From assembly GCA_023430285.1 (NCBI GenBank), contig JAEZAV010000065.1, positions 1 to 9,166 of the forward strand: a stretch of 9,166 bases of DNA, given 5' to 3'. Position numbers and translations under genes: made by a program. Every line of letters begins with the position of its first letter. Position 1 is the stretch's first letter. Below are positions 1-7,033 of this stretch, piece after piece. The notes under the pieces were generated by a model. The model did not search any database. It worked only from the letters and a program-made list of their open reading frames with translations, and was not told where the DNA came from. The DNA comes from Methanobacteriota archaeon. Its GTDB lineage: Archaea > Methanobacteriota > Methanobacteria > Methanobacteriales > Methanobacteriaceae.

Positions 1-188
1 AGTTATGTGTTTGTGATTTAACTGAAGTACTTGAAGCCAATCAATCTACAATATCCCATCAATTAAGGATATTAAGGCAGAACAATCTGGTTAAATTTAG
101 AAAAGAAGGTAAAATGGCTTACTACTCTCTTGCCGATGATCATGTAGAAAAAATTATAGAAATGGGACTTGAACATGCCAAAGAATAA
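1..188 (+). CDS. ArsR/SmtB-family metal-sensing repressor, C-terminal part (5' end outside window)
   Basis: The reading frame enters from the left edge (first whole codon at 3) and ends with TAA at 186-188, giving 61 visible residues. It begins LCVCDL, the family's ELCVCDL metal-site helix; the two leftover bases AG fit a Glu codon. The recognition helix follows (roughly EANQSTISHQLRILRQ), then the beta-wing (NLVKFRKEGKMAYYSL). The last 17 residues are DDHVEKIIEMGLEHAKE, which matches exactly the alpha-5 zinc-site spacing D-x-H-x10-H-x2-E known from SmtB and CadC. Family knowledge: these are dimeric winged-helix repressors that leave the operator when Zn, Cd, Pb or Co binds. The gene overlaps the following metal ATPase by 14 nt in another frame, so it is almost surely the operon's own regulator. 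The operator and promoter lie outside the window. Whether the visible Cys pair forms a second (alpha-3N) site depends on the missing N terminus. Confidence 0.93.
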   Translation, partial: LCVCDLTEVLEANQSTISHQLRILRQNNLVKFRKEGKMAYYSLADDHVEKIIEMGLEHAKE

Positions 189-2211
189 CAAAAACAATCA
201 TGAACACAAACATGAAAACTGTGAATCAACCAACAACTATGAACTAGATAATTGTGGCTGCGAAGATGAAACTTGTAATTTAAATGATGATAACTGTAAT
301 GTGGGAACATGTGGATGTGGTTGTGAAGAAGACCTTTTAGAGGAAAAGGAACAGTTATGGGATAGAAAACCTCTTATGATCATAACTCTATCAGGAATAT
401 TCCTCTTTGCAGCACTATACCTTGACTTTTCAGGATATGGATCGTTAGTTACTACGCCTTTATTCCTGATTGTGGTTTTGCTCTCTGGATACGATGTAAT
501 AAAAAATGGTATAATTGCTCTTTTTAAGGGAAATTTCACCATGAACTTTTTAATGACTATAGCTGTGTTCGGTTCATTTTTAATAGGTTCTGGTGCTGAA
601 GGTGCAGTTGTAATATTCCTATTTTACATAGCACTCTACCTTGAAAACTATGCAGGAGAAAGGGCTCGAAAATCAATAGCTTCCCTATTAAAATTGATAC
701 CAGAAACAGCAACTTTGAAAAAAGATGGATCAACCAGTGATATTCATGTTCATGATGTAAAAGCTGGCGACATTCTTGTGGTAAAACCCGGAGACAAAGT
801 CCCAATTGATGGGAAAGTAATCAAGGGTTCAACTTCAATAAACCAAGCAGCAATTACTGGCGAAAGTGTACCCGTAAATAAAGAAATTGGTGACGATATT
901 TTTGCAGGAACTTTGAATCAAGAGGGTTACATTGAAATGGAGGTCACTAAAGAGTCGGATCAAACAGTTCTATCAAAGATCGTAAAGCTGGTTAAAGAAT
1001 CACAGAAAAAAAGGTCCAATACTGAAAATTTCATTGATAAACTGGCAAAATATTATACTCCTGCTGTAATAGGACTCGCAGCTTTAGTTGCAGTAATTCC
1101 AGTGGTATTCTTTGGACAATCAATTGATGAATGGGTTTACAGAGCTCTGGTACTGCTAATAATATCTTGTCCTTGCGCATTTTTATTATCTACACCAGTT
1201 GCCATGGTATCAGGGATAACAGCAAGTACTAAGAACGGAGTTTTAATAAAAGGTTCAAAATACGTCGAAGAAATGAGCAAGATAAAGGTCATGGTGTTTG
1301 ATAAAACTGGAACATTAACCCAGGGAAATTTGGAGCTAACTGATATAATAGCATTGAACAACTACTCAAAGGCTGAAATATTAAGGGTAGCAGGTTCATT
1401 AGAATCAAATTCAAACCATCCCATAGCAAATGCCATAAGTAGCTACGTTGAAGCTGAGGGCGTTAAACTCAGTGAAGTAAAGGATTTCAAGTCACTCACC
1501 GGAAATGGTTTAAAAGGAATCATCGATAATAAAATCTACATATTGGGTAAAAAGAATTTATTTAGGAATAAATATGAATTTTCCGATGCAAAGATTCGGG
1601 AATTTGAAAATCAAGGAAAAACAGTGGTTTTAGTGGCTAATGAAACTGAAATCTTAGGTTTCATTGGCATGAGGGATACTGTGAGAATAGCTTCTAAAAG
1701 CACCATATCAAAGCTGAAGTCCGGTGGAATAAAAACAGTAATGCTCACGGGAGACAATGAACAAACTGCAAAAACTGTCACTGAGGATATAGGTCTTGAT
1801 GAATATTATGCCGAACTATTACCTGAAGATAAAGTAAAAATCATCGAAAAATACATTGATAAAGGAATTGAAGTTGCTATGGTAGGTGATGGAGTGAATG
1901 ATGCTCCAGCCCTTGCAAGATCTAATGTGGGTATTGCTATGGGGGCCGCAGGTTCGGATGTTGCAATAGAAACTGCAGACATAGCACTAATGCACGATGA
2001 TATTAGCAAACTTAACTACCTTCTAAATCTAAGCAGAAAAACAATGACGGTTGTTAAACAGAATGTTTCTGTTGCACTCATAATCCAAGTATCGCTATCT
2101 GTACTTGCAGTGTTGGGTTATGTTTCATTGTGGATGGCAGTAACATTTGGAGACATGGGACTCACACTTGCAGTAATATTGAACTCCCTAAGACTTGTAT
2201 ACACTAAATAA
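175..2211 (+). CDS. P1B-type heavy-metal-transporting ATPase (probable Zn/Cd/Pb exporter)
   Basis: A 678-residue integral membrane pump that would use ATP to export soft divalent metals. Visible motifs, numbered from the ATG at 175: actuator TGES at 228-231, transmembrane CPC at 332-334 within SCPCAFLLSTP, phosphorylation DKTGTLT starting at D376, the P1B-specific His-Pro pair at 415-416, TGDN at 525-528 and GDGVNDAP at 571-578. The last helix carries D660-x-G in FGDMGLTL. CPC plus this D-x-G is the signature of the P1B-2 Zn/Cd/Pb group; copper pumps differ here. There is no GMxCxxC heavy-metal-associated domain. Instead the first ~50 residues carry HEHKHE and eight Cys, ending TCGCGC. The frame is open to a TTG at 169, but I prefer ATG 175. 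Neither has a strong Shine-Dalgarno site, and translation is probably coupled to the overlapping ArsR gene. Names such as cadA or zntA would fit; the exact substrate is inferred. Confidence 0.95.
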   Translation: MPKNNKNNHEHKHENCESTNNYELDNCGCEDETCNLNDDNCNVGTCGCGCEEDLLEEKEQLWDRKPLMIITLSGIFLFAALYLDFSGYGSLVTTPLFLIVVLLSGYDVIKNGIIALFKGNFTMNFLMTIAVFGSFLIGSGAEGAVVIFLFYIALYLENYAGERARKSIASLLKLIPETATLKKDGSTSDIHVHDVKAGDILVVKPGDKVPIDGKVIKGSTSINQAAITGESVPVNKEIGDDIFAGTLNQEGYIEMEVTKESDQTVLSKIVKLVKESQKKRSNTENFIDKLAKYYTPAVIGLAALVAVIPVVFFGQSIDEWVYRALVLLIISCPCAFLLSTPVAMVSGITASTKNGVLIKGSKYVEEMSKIKVMVFDKTGTLTQGNLELTDIIALNNYSKAEILRVAGSLESNSNHPIANAISSYVEAEGVKLSEVKDFKSLTGNGLKGIIDNKIYILGKKNLFRNKYEFSDAKIREFENQGKTVVLVANETEILGFIGMRDTVRIASKSTISKLKSGGIKTVMLTGDNEQTAKTVTEDIGLDEYYAELLPEDKVKIIEKYIDKGIEVAMVGDGVNDAPALARSNVGIAMGAAGSDVAIETADIALMHDDISKLNYLLNLSRKTMTVVKQNVSVALIIQVSLSVLAVLGYVSLWMAVTFGDMGLTLAVILNSLRLVYTK

Positions 2212-2225
2212 ACATTTAAAAAAAT

Positions 2226-2264
2226 AATAAACAGGTCAAACTGTTTTATTCTTTATATTTTTTT
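2226..2264. terminator. Bidirectional hairpin terminator between convergent genes
   Basis: AATAAACAG (2226-2234) pairs with CTGTTTTATT (2241-2250) around the loop GTCAAA, with one bulged T. On the + strand the stem is followed by a T7 run at 2258-2264. On the minus strand it is followed by the complement of the A7 run at 2218-2224. It begins 15 nt after the ATPase stop and can end both convergent transcripts. Archaeal termination depends mainly on the oligo-T run, so the stem may be secondary. Confidence 0.6.
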
Positions 2265-2281
2265 AAAAAAGTTATGTTGTG

Positions 2282-2315
2282 GGTGCATGTACTAAGTCTG
2301 CACCATTTTTTTTTT
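2282..2315 (+). terminator. Second hairpin with T10 tract, + strand
   Basis: GGTGCA (2282-2287) and TGCACC (2299-2304) form a 6-bp stem with an 11-nt loop, followed by A and then ten T at 2306-2315. This is a well-shaped terminator for read-through from the metal ATPase operon. It lies just before the 3' end of the minus-strand surface-protein gene, which stops at 2334. Confidence 0.55.
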
Positions 2316-2333
2316 ATTTGATTATAATCTATT

Positions 2334-3641
2334 TCAAACTACGTTCCATATGTTGTACATGGTTCTGATGTACCAAACTGTTTTTTTGGTCACCATTTCA
2401 TATTGGGGACTGTGGACTCGAGTGATGTATAACTTAATATAGGATCCAAATTGTCTGTACCATGTTTTCCCATGTTCTGAATTACCATTTGTTTTATAGG
2501 AATTGAGGGCAGATATTGGGTTTAATACTTGCATACTCATATGGAGATTGTTATTGTTATCCCAGACTGTGCCTTTAGCGGAGTTTGCCCTTATAATATT
2601 ATTTTTATGAAAGTTTTGAATATTTTGTCCTACTATCTGTCCTTTATAACTGGTATTTTCACTATTTCTAATGGGAAACATTGCTGCGTAAGCAGTCACA
2701 ATTTTAGCATTAACTAACCACTGATATTTTGTATTTATGTTTAAACTAGCACCGTTCCAAATGTATTTAGTCACGGTCTTGGCCACTACTTGGGAATTAT
2801 GTTTAGGATTTAATAAATCAGAAGTTTCAACGATCTCAAGCTTATTGAACGAGTTTATTAAATTCGCTGTAGGGATGAATTTGATGCCATCACCATAATA
2901 AAAGATACTAGTAACCTTTTCGTAACCGTGCATACCTCCCATTAATGGATTTCCAGATATTTGAACTGCTTTTTCCCAGTTTCCGGGTGTTGTAAGATCT
3001 GTACTTTGAATTGGTGTAGGTAAACTATAGCTGGAGTTAGATACGATATTTTGTAACTTATAAATTCTATAAACATTTTCAGGACCATTAGTTCCATTAA
3101 CAGCAGGATTCACAATGTGATAAAATAGATATCTGTTCCAGTATGCACTGTAGGCAGGTTTTTGATATATTGCATATTTAGAATAAGTTTTAGTACCATT
3201 AATTGTTTTTTCAGGAGATAAAACTTGGAAATAAACCTTTGATGATGCTGGAGGGTTTGATGATACTCTGAAATTGGAAATAAATAACTTGTTGAAATTG
3301 TTGTTGAGATCCTTGAAACTGCCACTATGCATGTACAAAGTATATTTTTCTCCATTTTTTAACAAGCAATTTGGAGTTATTCTCAACTTTTGTTTCCCCA
3401 GTGTTAGGGATATTGGTACTGAATAATTAGAACTTGATTTAAGTTCAATTTGAACATTATTAACTGTTACATTTTCATTAAAAATTACATTTATTGCTTT
3501 ATTTGCAGGAATATCAACAGAACCCTGGGAAGGATTTATATTAGTTACATATGGATTTTTTACGGTAGCAGCACTACTTGAACCCATGGTAATGAGCATT
3601 ATGAGCCCCAATAAAATAAAGATAATTTTGAAATTTTTCAT
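2334..3641 (-). CDS. Secreted SbsA-Ig-like (Big_5) surface protein with unknown C-terminal region
   Basis: A 435-residue predicted exported protein. The N terminus MKNFK followed by a long hydrophobic stretch and SSSAA is a clear Sec signal peptide, with cleavage likely near residue 25. Residues ~29-128 (PYVTNINPSQGSVDIP ... ISNFRVSS) resemble the SbsA-type Ig-like domain of S-layer and adhesin proteins. The remaining ~300 residues are rich in Asn, Tyr and Trp and look beta-rich. I do not recognise a family, and there is no C-terminal membrane anchor. There are six N-x-S/T sequons (NVT, NYS, NGT twice, NSS, NTS), so N-glycosylation is plausible. The ATG at 3641 is preceded by TTGGGGAG five bases upstream, which supports the start. 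It lies 91 bp downstream of the permease gene on the same strand with no strong terminator between, so read-through or its own promoter are both possible. Function unknown; probably cell-surface or released. Confidence 0.85.
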   Translation of the reverse strand: MKNFKIIFILLGLIMLITMGSSSAATVKNPYVTNINPSQGSVDIPANKAINVIFNENVTVNNVQIELKSSSNYSVPISLTLGKQKLRITPNCLLKNGEKYTLYMHSGSFKDLNNNFNKLFISNFRVSSNPPASSKVYFQVLSPEKTINGTKTYSKYAIYQKPAYSAYWNRYLFYHIVNPAVNGTNGPENVYRIYKLQNIVSNSSYSLPTPIQSTDLTTPGNWEKAVQISGNPLMGGMHGYEKVTSIFYYGDGIKFIPTANLINSFNKLEIVETSDLLNPKHNSQVVAKTVTKYIWNGASLNINTKYQWLVNAKIVTAYAAMFPIRNSENTSYKGQIVGQNIQNFHKNNIIRANSAKGTVWDNNNNLHMSMQVLNPISALNSYKTNGNSEHGKTWYRQFGSYIKLYITRVHSPQYEMVTKKTVWYIRTMYNIWNVV

Positions 3642-3685
3642 ACTAACTCCCCAAGATTAGTTTATAATTAAAATCATACGATATT

Positions 3686-3693
3686 CTATTTAA
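3686..3693 (-). promoter_or_regulatory. Possible TATA box for the SbsA-Ig-like surface protein gene
   Basis: On the minus strand TTAAATAG lies about 45 bp before the ATG at 3641, in the 91-bp gap after the permease gene. The distance allows a transcription start ~25 bp downstream and a short leader containing the GGGGAG ribosome site. The whole gap is AT-rich, so the match is weak. Confidence 0.25.
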
Positions 3694-3732
3694 TTGTAAT
3701 GAATTTTAACATGAATAGGTTGGTGTTGTGAA

Positions 3733-5106
3733 CTAATGAGTTACTTTTTTCAATTTATAACCCTTGTATCCAAAATAAATTATTAACCCTAGAACAGTCC
3801 ATATGCCAAAATAGAGGAGTGTTGATAGTTTGAGTTCTAAAATCAGTACTAAACAAATTACAATTGTTAATAAGGGTAGAAATGGTACGAATGGACATTT
3901 GAATTTCCTCGGTACACTTGGACAAGTTCTTCTAAGGTTGATTATTCCAATGGCCACAAAGATAAAAGCTGTTAATGCTGCTATGTTGGCAAGTTCAAAT
4001 ACAGAACCTAATGGCACAAAACTTGCTATAATTCCTATTATAACTCCTGAAATAATTATTGGTATAATGGGAACCTTATATTTGGTATTTATGTGGCTCA
4101 ATTTGGAAGGGAGTAATCCGTCCCGACTCATAGAATATATTACCCTGGGAATTATGTAAAGATTAACCAGAATGACAGTTGTGAGGCCTGCCAGAATTCC
4201 AATGGTAACGATTGTCATGACCCAATTGGCACCAACAGCATTCAATGCGTATTGAACAGGGGCTGCAACTCCGGAATATTCGGAATATTTAACCATTCCA
4301 GTCATTATAATAACGACCAAAATATATAGTACTGCGCATGTGATTAATGAACCTATTATTCCTTTAGGAATGGTTTTTTGAGGATTTATAGCCTCTTCGG
4401 ATGAGGTTGCCACCATTTCAAACCCAAGATACGCAAAAAATACCATGGCTGCACCTTGGAGTACGCCATTTATGCCATTTGGCACGAAGGGAATGTAGTT
4501 ACCAGTGTTAACGTATTTTATACCCATTAACAAAAAAATAATTACCACTGCAAGTTTTATAATTACAATCATATTGTTAACACGTTTGCTGCTCCTGGCA
4601 CCCATTAGTACTACTCCTGTTAACAATGCTACAATAGTTAAGGCCGGTAAATTTATCATGGTCATGTATGCCAATATTAAATTTGGAAGGTGTAAATTAA
4701 GGGAATTTAGCAAACCCATAATATATGAACTCCAACCTATTGCCACGGTTGCTCCTGTTACTATAATCTGTAAGACCACAGACCAACCAACGATCCAGGC
4801 CCAGATTTCACCGAGTGAAAATTGAGTATAGGTGTAACTTCCACCTGTTACCGTGATAATACTGGCCATCTCTGCAAAACAAAGGGCAACCATGATACAA
4901 ACAACAGCTGCAGCAGAAAAAGAAAATATTATTGATGGGCCCGCAACAGCTGCTGCTAAACCTGTTACAACAAAAATACCTGCACCTAATATTGCACCAA
5001 TACCCAATATAATCAAGCCTATGCTCCCAAATGTTTGGGATAAACCTGAATCACAACTGGTACAATCTTTTATATCCTTTTTTACGAGTAAATTTTTGAG
5101 ATCCAT
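3733..5106 (-). CDS. APC-superfamily amino-acid permease (CAT/YfnA-like)
   Basis: A 457-residue polytopic membrane protein with about 12 hydrophobic segments, the normal size for APC transporters. The family's substrate-binding first helix is clear: GAILGAGIFVVTG at residues 37-49. FFAYLGFE at 223-230 followed by SSEEAINPQKTIP, and RVIYSMSRDGLLPS near 321-334, are typical of the cationic-amino-acid-transporter branch (TC 2.A.3.3). Substrate cannot be read from sequence. The gene starts 24 nt after the stop of glyA on the same strand, so the two are probably co-transcribed, which makes serine, glycine or a related amino acid a reasonable guess. The frame is open to a GTG at 5115, but the ATG at 5106 has GTGAG just upstream and is preferred. 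An unusual CTSC sits at residues 15-18, in the cytoplasmic tail before helix 1. No convincing terminator follows the gene. Confidence 0.9.
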   Translation of the reverse strand: MDLKNLLVKKDIKDCTSCDSGLSQTFGSIGLIILGIGAILGAGIFVVTGLAAAVAGPSIIFSFSAAAVVCIMVALCFAEMASIITVTGGSYTYTQFSLGEIWAWIVGWSVVLQIIVTGATVAIGWSSYIMGLLNSLNLHLPNLILAYMTMINLPALTIVALLTGVVLMGARSSKRVNNMIVIIKLAVVIIFLLMGIKYVNTGNYIPFVPNGINGVLQGAAMVFFAYLGFEMVATSSEEAINPQKTIPKGIIGSLITCAVLYILVVIIMTGMVKYSEYSGVAAPVQYALNAVGANWVMTIVTIGILAGLTTVILVNLYIIPRVIYSMSRDGLLPSKLSHINTKYKVPIIPIIISGVIIGIIASFVPLGSVFELANIAALTAFIFVAIGIINLRRTCPSVPRKFKCPFVPFLPLLTIVICLVLILELKLSTLLYFGIWTVLGLIIYFGYKGYKLKKVTH

Positions 5107-5130
5107 CGTTCTCACAAACTGTAATGCTAA

Positions 5131-6396
5131 TTAAAATTTTATGTACTCATAAGCTTCTTCAGGTTTAAAGCTGTAGTTTAATGTGGTGTAATCAGACATG
5201 AATTCCATCGCATCTTTTTTAACATTATTCCCCTTAATAACTACTTCTTTAATAAAATTAGCAACAACCTCCATTTCGGACTCTTTAAGACCACGCCTAG
5301 TAATTTCCTGAGTTCCGAGCCGGATTCCAGATGGTTCATTAGTTTCTGATTTGTCATCCCATGGGAGAAGATTTTTATTCACTATAATGTTGTTTGTTTC
5401 CAGACGTTGGGATATTTCTGATGAACTTCCCATTGATTTAATATCCATAACCAACTGATGTGATTCAGTAAAATCTAGATCTGGACAAAGTACATTAAAA
5501 TCTAGATCATATAAACATTCTGCAAGTTTTTTCGAATTTTTTATGGTCTGTGCAGCATAATCCTTTCCAAATTCAAGCATTTCTGCACATGCAATTCCCA
5601 AGCCTGCCACATGGTGTAGATGATGGTTACTCACAACTCCTGGAAAAACTGCAGTGTCAATGGTTTGTTTCAGTTCGTTGGTGGTAAATATTATACCTCC
5701 CTGTGGTCCTGGCAATGTTTTATGGGTACTGCCTACCATCAAATCTGCCCCTTCCTTCAATGGATCTTGGAATTTTTCACCAGCAATAAGACCTAGTACA
5801 TGAGCTCCATCGTACATGACTTTGGCTCCAACTTCATCTGCGGCTTCTTTTGCTTCTTCCACTGGGTGGGGGAATAGGAATAAACTACCTCCTAAAAGAA
5901 CAAGTTTAGGTTTCGTCTTTAAAATATCTTTTTTCATGGCATCTGCATCTATGTTCATTCTTTCGTTGTCAAATGGGTGTGGTCTGATTTTTAATCCCCT
6001 GATTCCTGCTGCACTTAATTCTGCATGACTTATATGTCCTCCATATGGAACACGCAATGCCATCAGTATATCGTTTGGTTTGGTAAGAGCAAAGAATGAA
6101 GCTAAATTTGCAACAACTCCTGATGTGGGTTGTACATTAACATGTTCGGCTTTAAATAGAGTTTTTGAAAGTTGAACAGTTAGGTTCTCTATTTCGTCGA
6201 TAAATTTGCATCCTTCGTAAAATCTTTTATTTGGAAGACCTTCAGCATATCTGTGGGATAGATCAGATGCAAGAACTTCTTTCACGGCTTTGCTTGTGAT
6301 GTTTTCACTAGCAATTAAATTAATACTATTTTTCATCCAATTTTGATGTTCTATGGTAAATTCTCGAATGTGTTCCACATAATCTATATTTTCCAT
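5131..6396 (-). CDS. glyA: Serine hydroxymethyltransferase, archaeal type
   Basis: A 421-residue cytoplasmic PLP enzyme that interconverts serine and glycine, moving the hydroxymethyl carbon to a pterin. In methanogens the acceptor is known to be tetrahydromethanopterin instead of folate; this is family knowledge, not visible here. Key elements, numbered from ATG 6396: NLIASEN near the start (catalytic Glu 31), HRYAEGLPNKRFYEG (about 48-62), the PLP-ring Asp 196 in DGAHVLG, the Schiff-base Lys 226 in GSTHKTLPGPQGG, and the substrate-carboxylate Arg 359 in SGIRLGT. All expected catalytic residues are present and the length is normal, so the gene looks intact. The frame extends to a GTG at 6405, but the ribosome site AGGTGAT (6401-6407) lies four bases before the ATG at 6396 and decides the start. 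It is followed after 24 nt by the permease gene. Confidence 0.96.
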   Translation of the reverse strand: MENIDYVEHIREFTIEHQNWMKNSINLIASENITSKAVKEVLASDLSHRYAEGLPNKRFYEGCKFIDEIENLTVQLSKTLFKAEHVNVQPTSGVVANLASFFALTKPNDILMALRVPYGGHISHAELSAAGIRGLKIRPHPFDNERMNIDADAMKKDILKTKPKLVLLGGSLFLFPHPVEEAKEAADEVGAKVMYDGAHVLGLIAGEKFQDPLKEGADLMVGSTHKTLPGPQGGIIFTTNELKQTIDTAVFPGVVSNHHLHHVAGLGIACAEMLEFGKDYAAQTIKNSKKLAECLYDLDFNVLCPDLDFTESHQLVMDIKSMGSSSEISQRLETNNIIVNKNLLPWDDKSETNEPSGIRLGTQEITRRGLKESEMEVVANFIKEVVIKGNNVKKDAMEFMSDYTTLNYSFKPEEAYEYIKF

Positions 6397-6400
6397 ATTT

Positions 6401-6407
6401 ATCACCT
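6401..6407 (-). promoter_or_regulatory. Ribosome-binding site fixing the glyA start
   Basis: On the minus strand AGGTGAT is followed by AAAT and ATG (6396). It covers the upstream in-frame GTG at 6405, so that GTG cannot be the start. Confidence 0.8.
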
Positions 6408-6446
6408 ACAATGATTATGTTATTCAAATCCTGCAGTTAGAATGGA

Positions 6447-6482
6447 TATCAAATTTATTTAGTATTAACTAAATATTTGATA
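6447..6482. repeat. Inverted repeat upstream of glyA
   Basis: ATCAAATTTATTTAGT (6448-6463) and ACTAAATATTTGAT (6468-6481) are inverted copies apart from a 2-nt insertion in the left arm. The loop is ATTA, and one more T-A pair extends the outer arm. The outer arms match over 8 bp and the inner over 7 bp. It lies 51-86 bp before the glyA ATG, where an operator or a leader hairpin could sit. There is no oligo-T after it on the minus strand, so it is not an obvious terminator. Confidence 0.55.
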
Positions 6483-6532
6483 GTATTATTATGTACTGTT
6501 TAACATAAAAAAATTGTTATTTGTAATACTAA

Positions 6533-6544
6533 TATAGTATAAAA
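6533..6544 (-). promoter_or_regulatory. Possible TATA box for glyA
   Basis: On the minus strand TTTTATACTATA, preceded by an A/T-rich stretch, resembles a methanogen box A. A start ~25 bp downstream would give a leader of about 110 nt containing the inverted repeat. The base composition makes chance matches likely. Confidence 0.3.
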
Positions 6545-6620
6545 TTAAAAATAAATGAATCAGTTAGAATGATTATTTAATAAAAAATACTGTAATTTCT
6601 TTTAAATCATTTTAAGAGTT

Positions 6621-6640
6621 AAATAAAAAAAATGAAAAAT
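6621..6640 (-). terminator. Oligo-T terminator after the DUF2149 gene
   Basis: On the minus strand the transcript would read a T5 run and then a T8 run (complement of 6625-6632), about 50-70 nt past the stop at 6692-6694. This matches the oligo-T type of archaeal intrinsic terminator. No strong stem is needed or seen. Confidence 0.5.
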
Positions 6641-6691
6641 TAATTAAATACACAAAATTATTTGGACCATTTCGGGGGCAAAATAATTAAT

Positions 6692-7033
6692 CTAACCTCC
6701 CACCATGATCATTTTACCGGTTGTGGGATCCTTGTACACTGTTCCCATCTGTTGATAACCTTGTCCCTGACCAGAATCTGTTTGTGGGGTGCTGTTAAGT
6801 TCTTGTCCCTGTTGAACTTGAACTGTTTCTTTAACTGCTTGCATCATCTGTTGTTTCTCTTCAGGGGAAGCATCACTGAAAACAATGCTTTGCATTCCAA
6901 AGGACATCACTGTGAATATTAAAAATCCCACTGCGAGCACCAACATACAATCAACCATGTTAACTGCATACGCCATGGGATCTATTTCACCCTCAGAAGA
7001 GGACAGCCTTCGTCTCTGTTTTCGTCTTAACAT
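6692..7033 (-). CDS. DUF2149 protein, ExbD-like single-helix partner of the channel subunit
   Basis: A 113-residue protein: basic N terminus (MLRRKQRRR), one membrane helix at ~24-46, and a Gln-rich external tail ending MGTVYKDPTTGKMIMVGG. The helix starts NMVDCMLVLAVGFL, closely resembling the ExbD/TolR pattern VDVMLVLL with its proton-carrying Asp; here it is Asp 28. The family is one I associate with methanogens and with an adjacent ExbB-like gene, which is what is found here. The ATG at 7033 lies inside the preceding ExbB-like gene, giving a 41-nt overlap in another frame, and is preceded by GAGGTGA at 7040-7046, so the start is well supported and translation is probably coupled. The likely role is to form, with the ExbB-like subunit, a channel that turns proton or sodium flow into mechanical work on a surface partner. 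The external part is much smaller than that of ExbD. Confidence 0.85.
   Translation of the reverse strand: MLRRKQRRRLSSSEGEIDPMAYAVNMVDCMLVLAVGFLIFTVMSFGMQSIVFSDASPEEKQQMMQAVKETVQVQQGQELNSTPQTDSGQGQGYQQMGTVYKDPTTGKMIMVGG

Larger units (their letters stand above)
6406..6691. other. 286-bp AT-rich intergenic region between the DUF2149 gene and glyA
   Basis: I see no gene on either strand. It holds the 3' terminator of the DUF2149 operon (6621-6640), a TATA-like stretch (6533-6544), the glyA-proximal inverted repeat, and three copies of the octamer TAGTATTA: direct at 6460-6467 and 6481-6488, inverted at 6524-6531. It must contain the glyA promoter, because the upstream operon appears to terminate inside it. 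Confidence 0.6.

Noticed and set aside
169..174. TTG at 169 as the start of the metal ATPase
   Set aside because: It would add only two residues, has no better ribosome site, and an ATG follows directly at 175.
4853..5134. Open frame on the + strand opposite the permease
   Set aside because: It lies wholly opposite a well-supported gene, and its Ala/Thr/Ile composition is what the complement of membrane-protein codons gives.
6397..6405. GTG at 6405 as the glyA start
   Set aside because: The GTG is part of the AGGTGAT ribosome site for ATG 6396.
6447..6482. Inverted repeat as a terminator of the DUF2149 operon
   Set aside because: There is no oligo-T on its minus-strand downstream side, and a better T tract lies closer to that operon at 6621-6640.
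6406..6691. Possible small RNA or riboswitch upstream of glyA
   Set aside because: The region is AT-rich with only short repeats; I could not match the fold of any known riboswitch, including the glycine one.
6662..6922. Open frame on the + strand opposite DUF2149
   Set aside because: DUF2149 on the minus strand has family motifs, a ribosome site and a coupled neighbour; the opposite frame has none of these.
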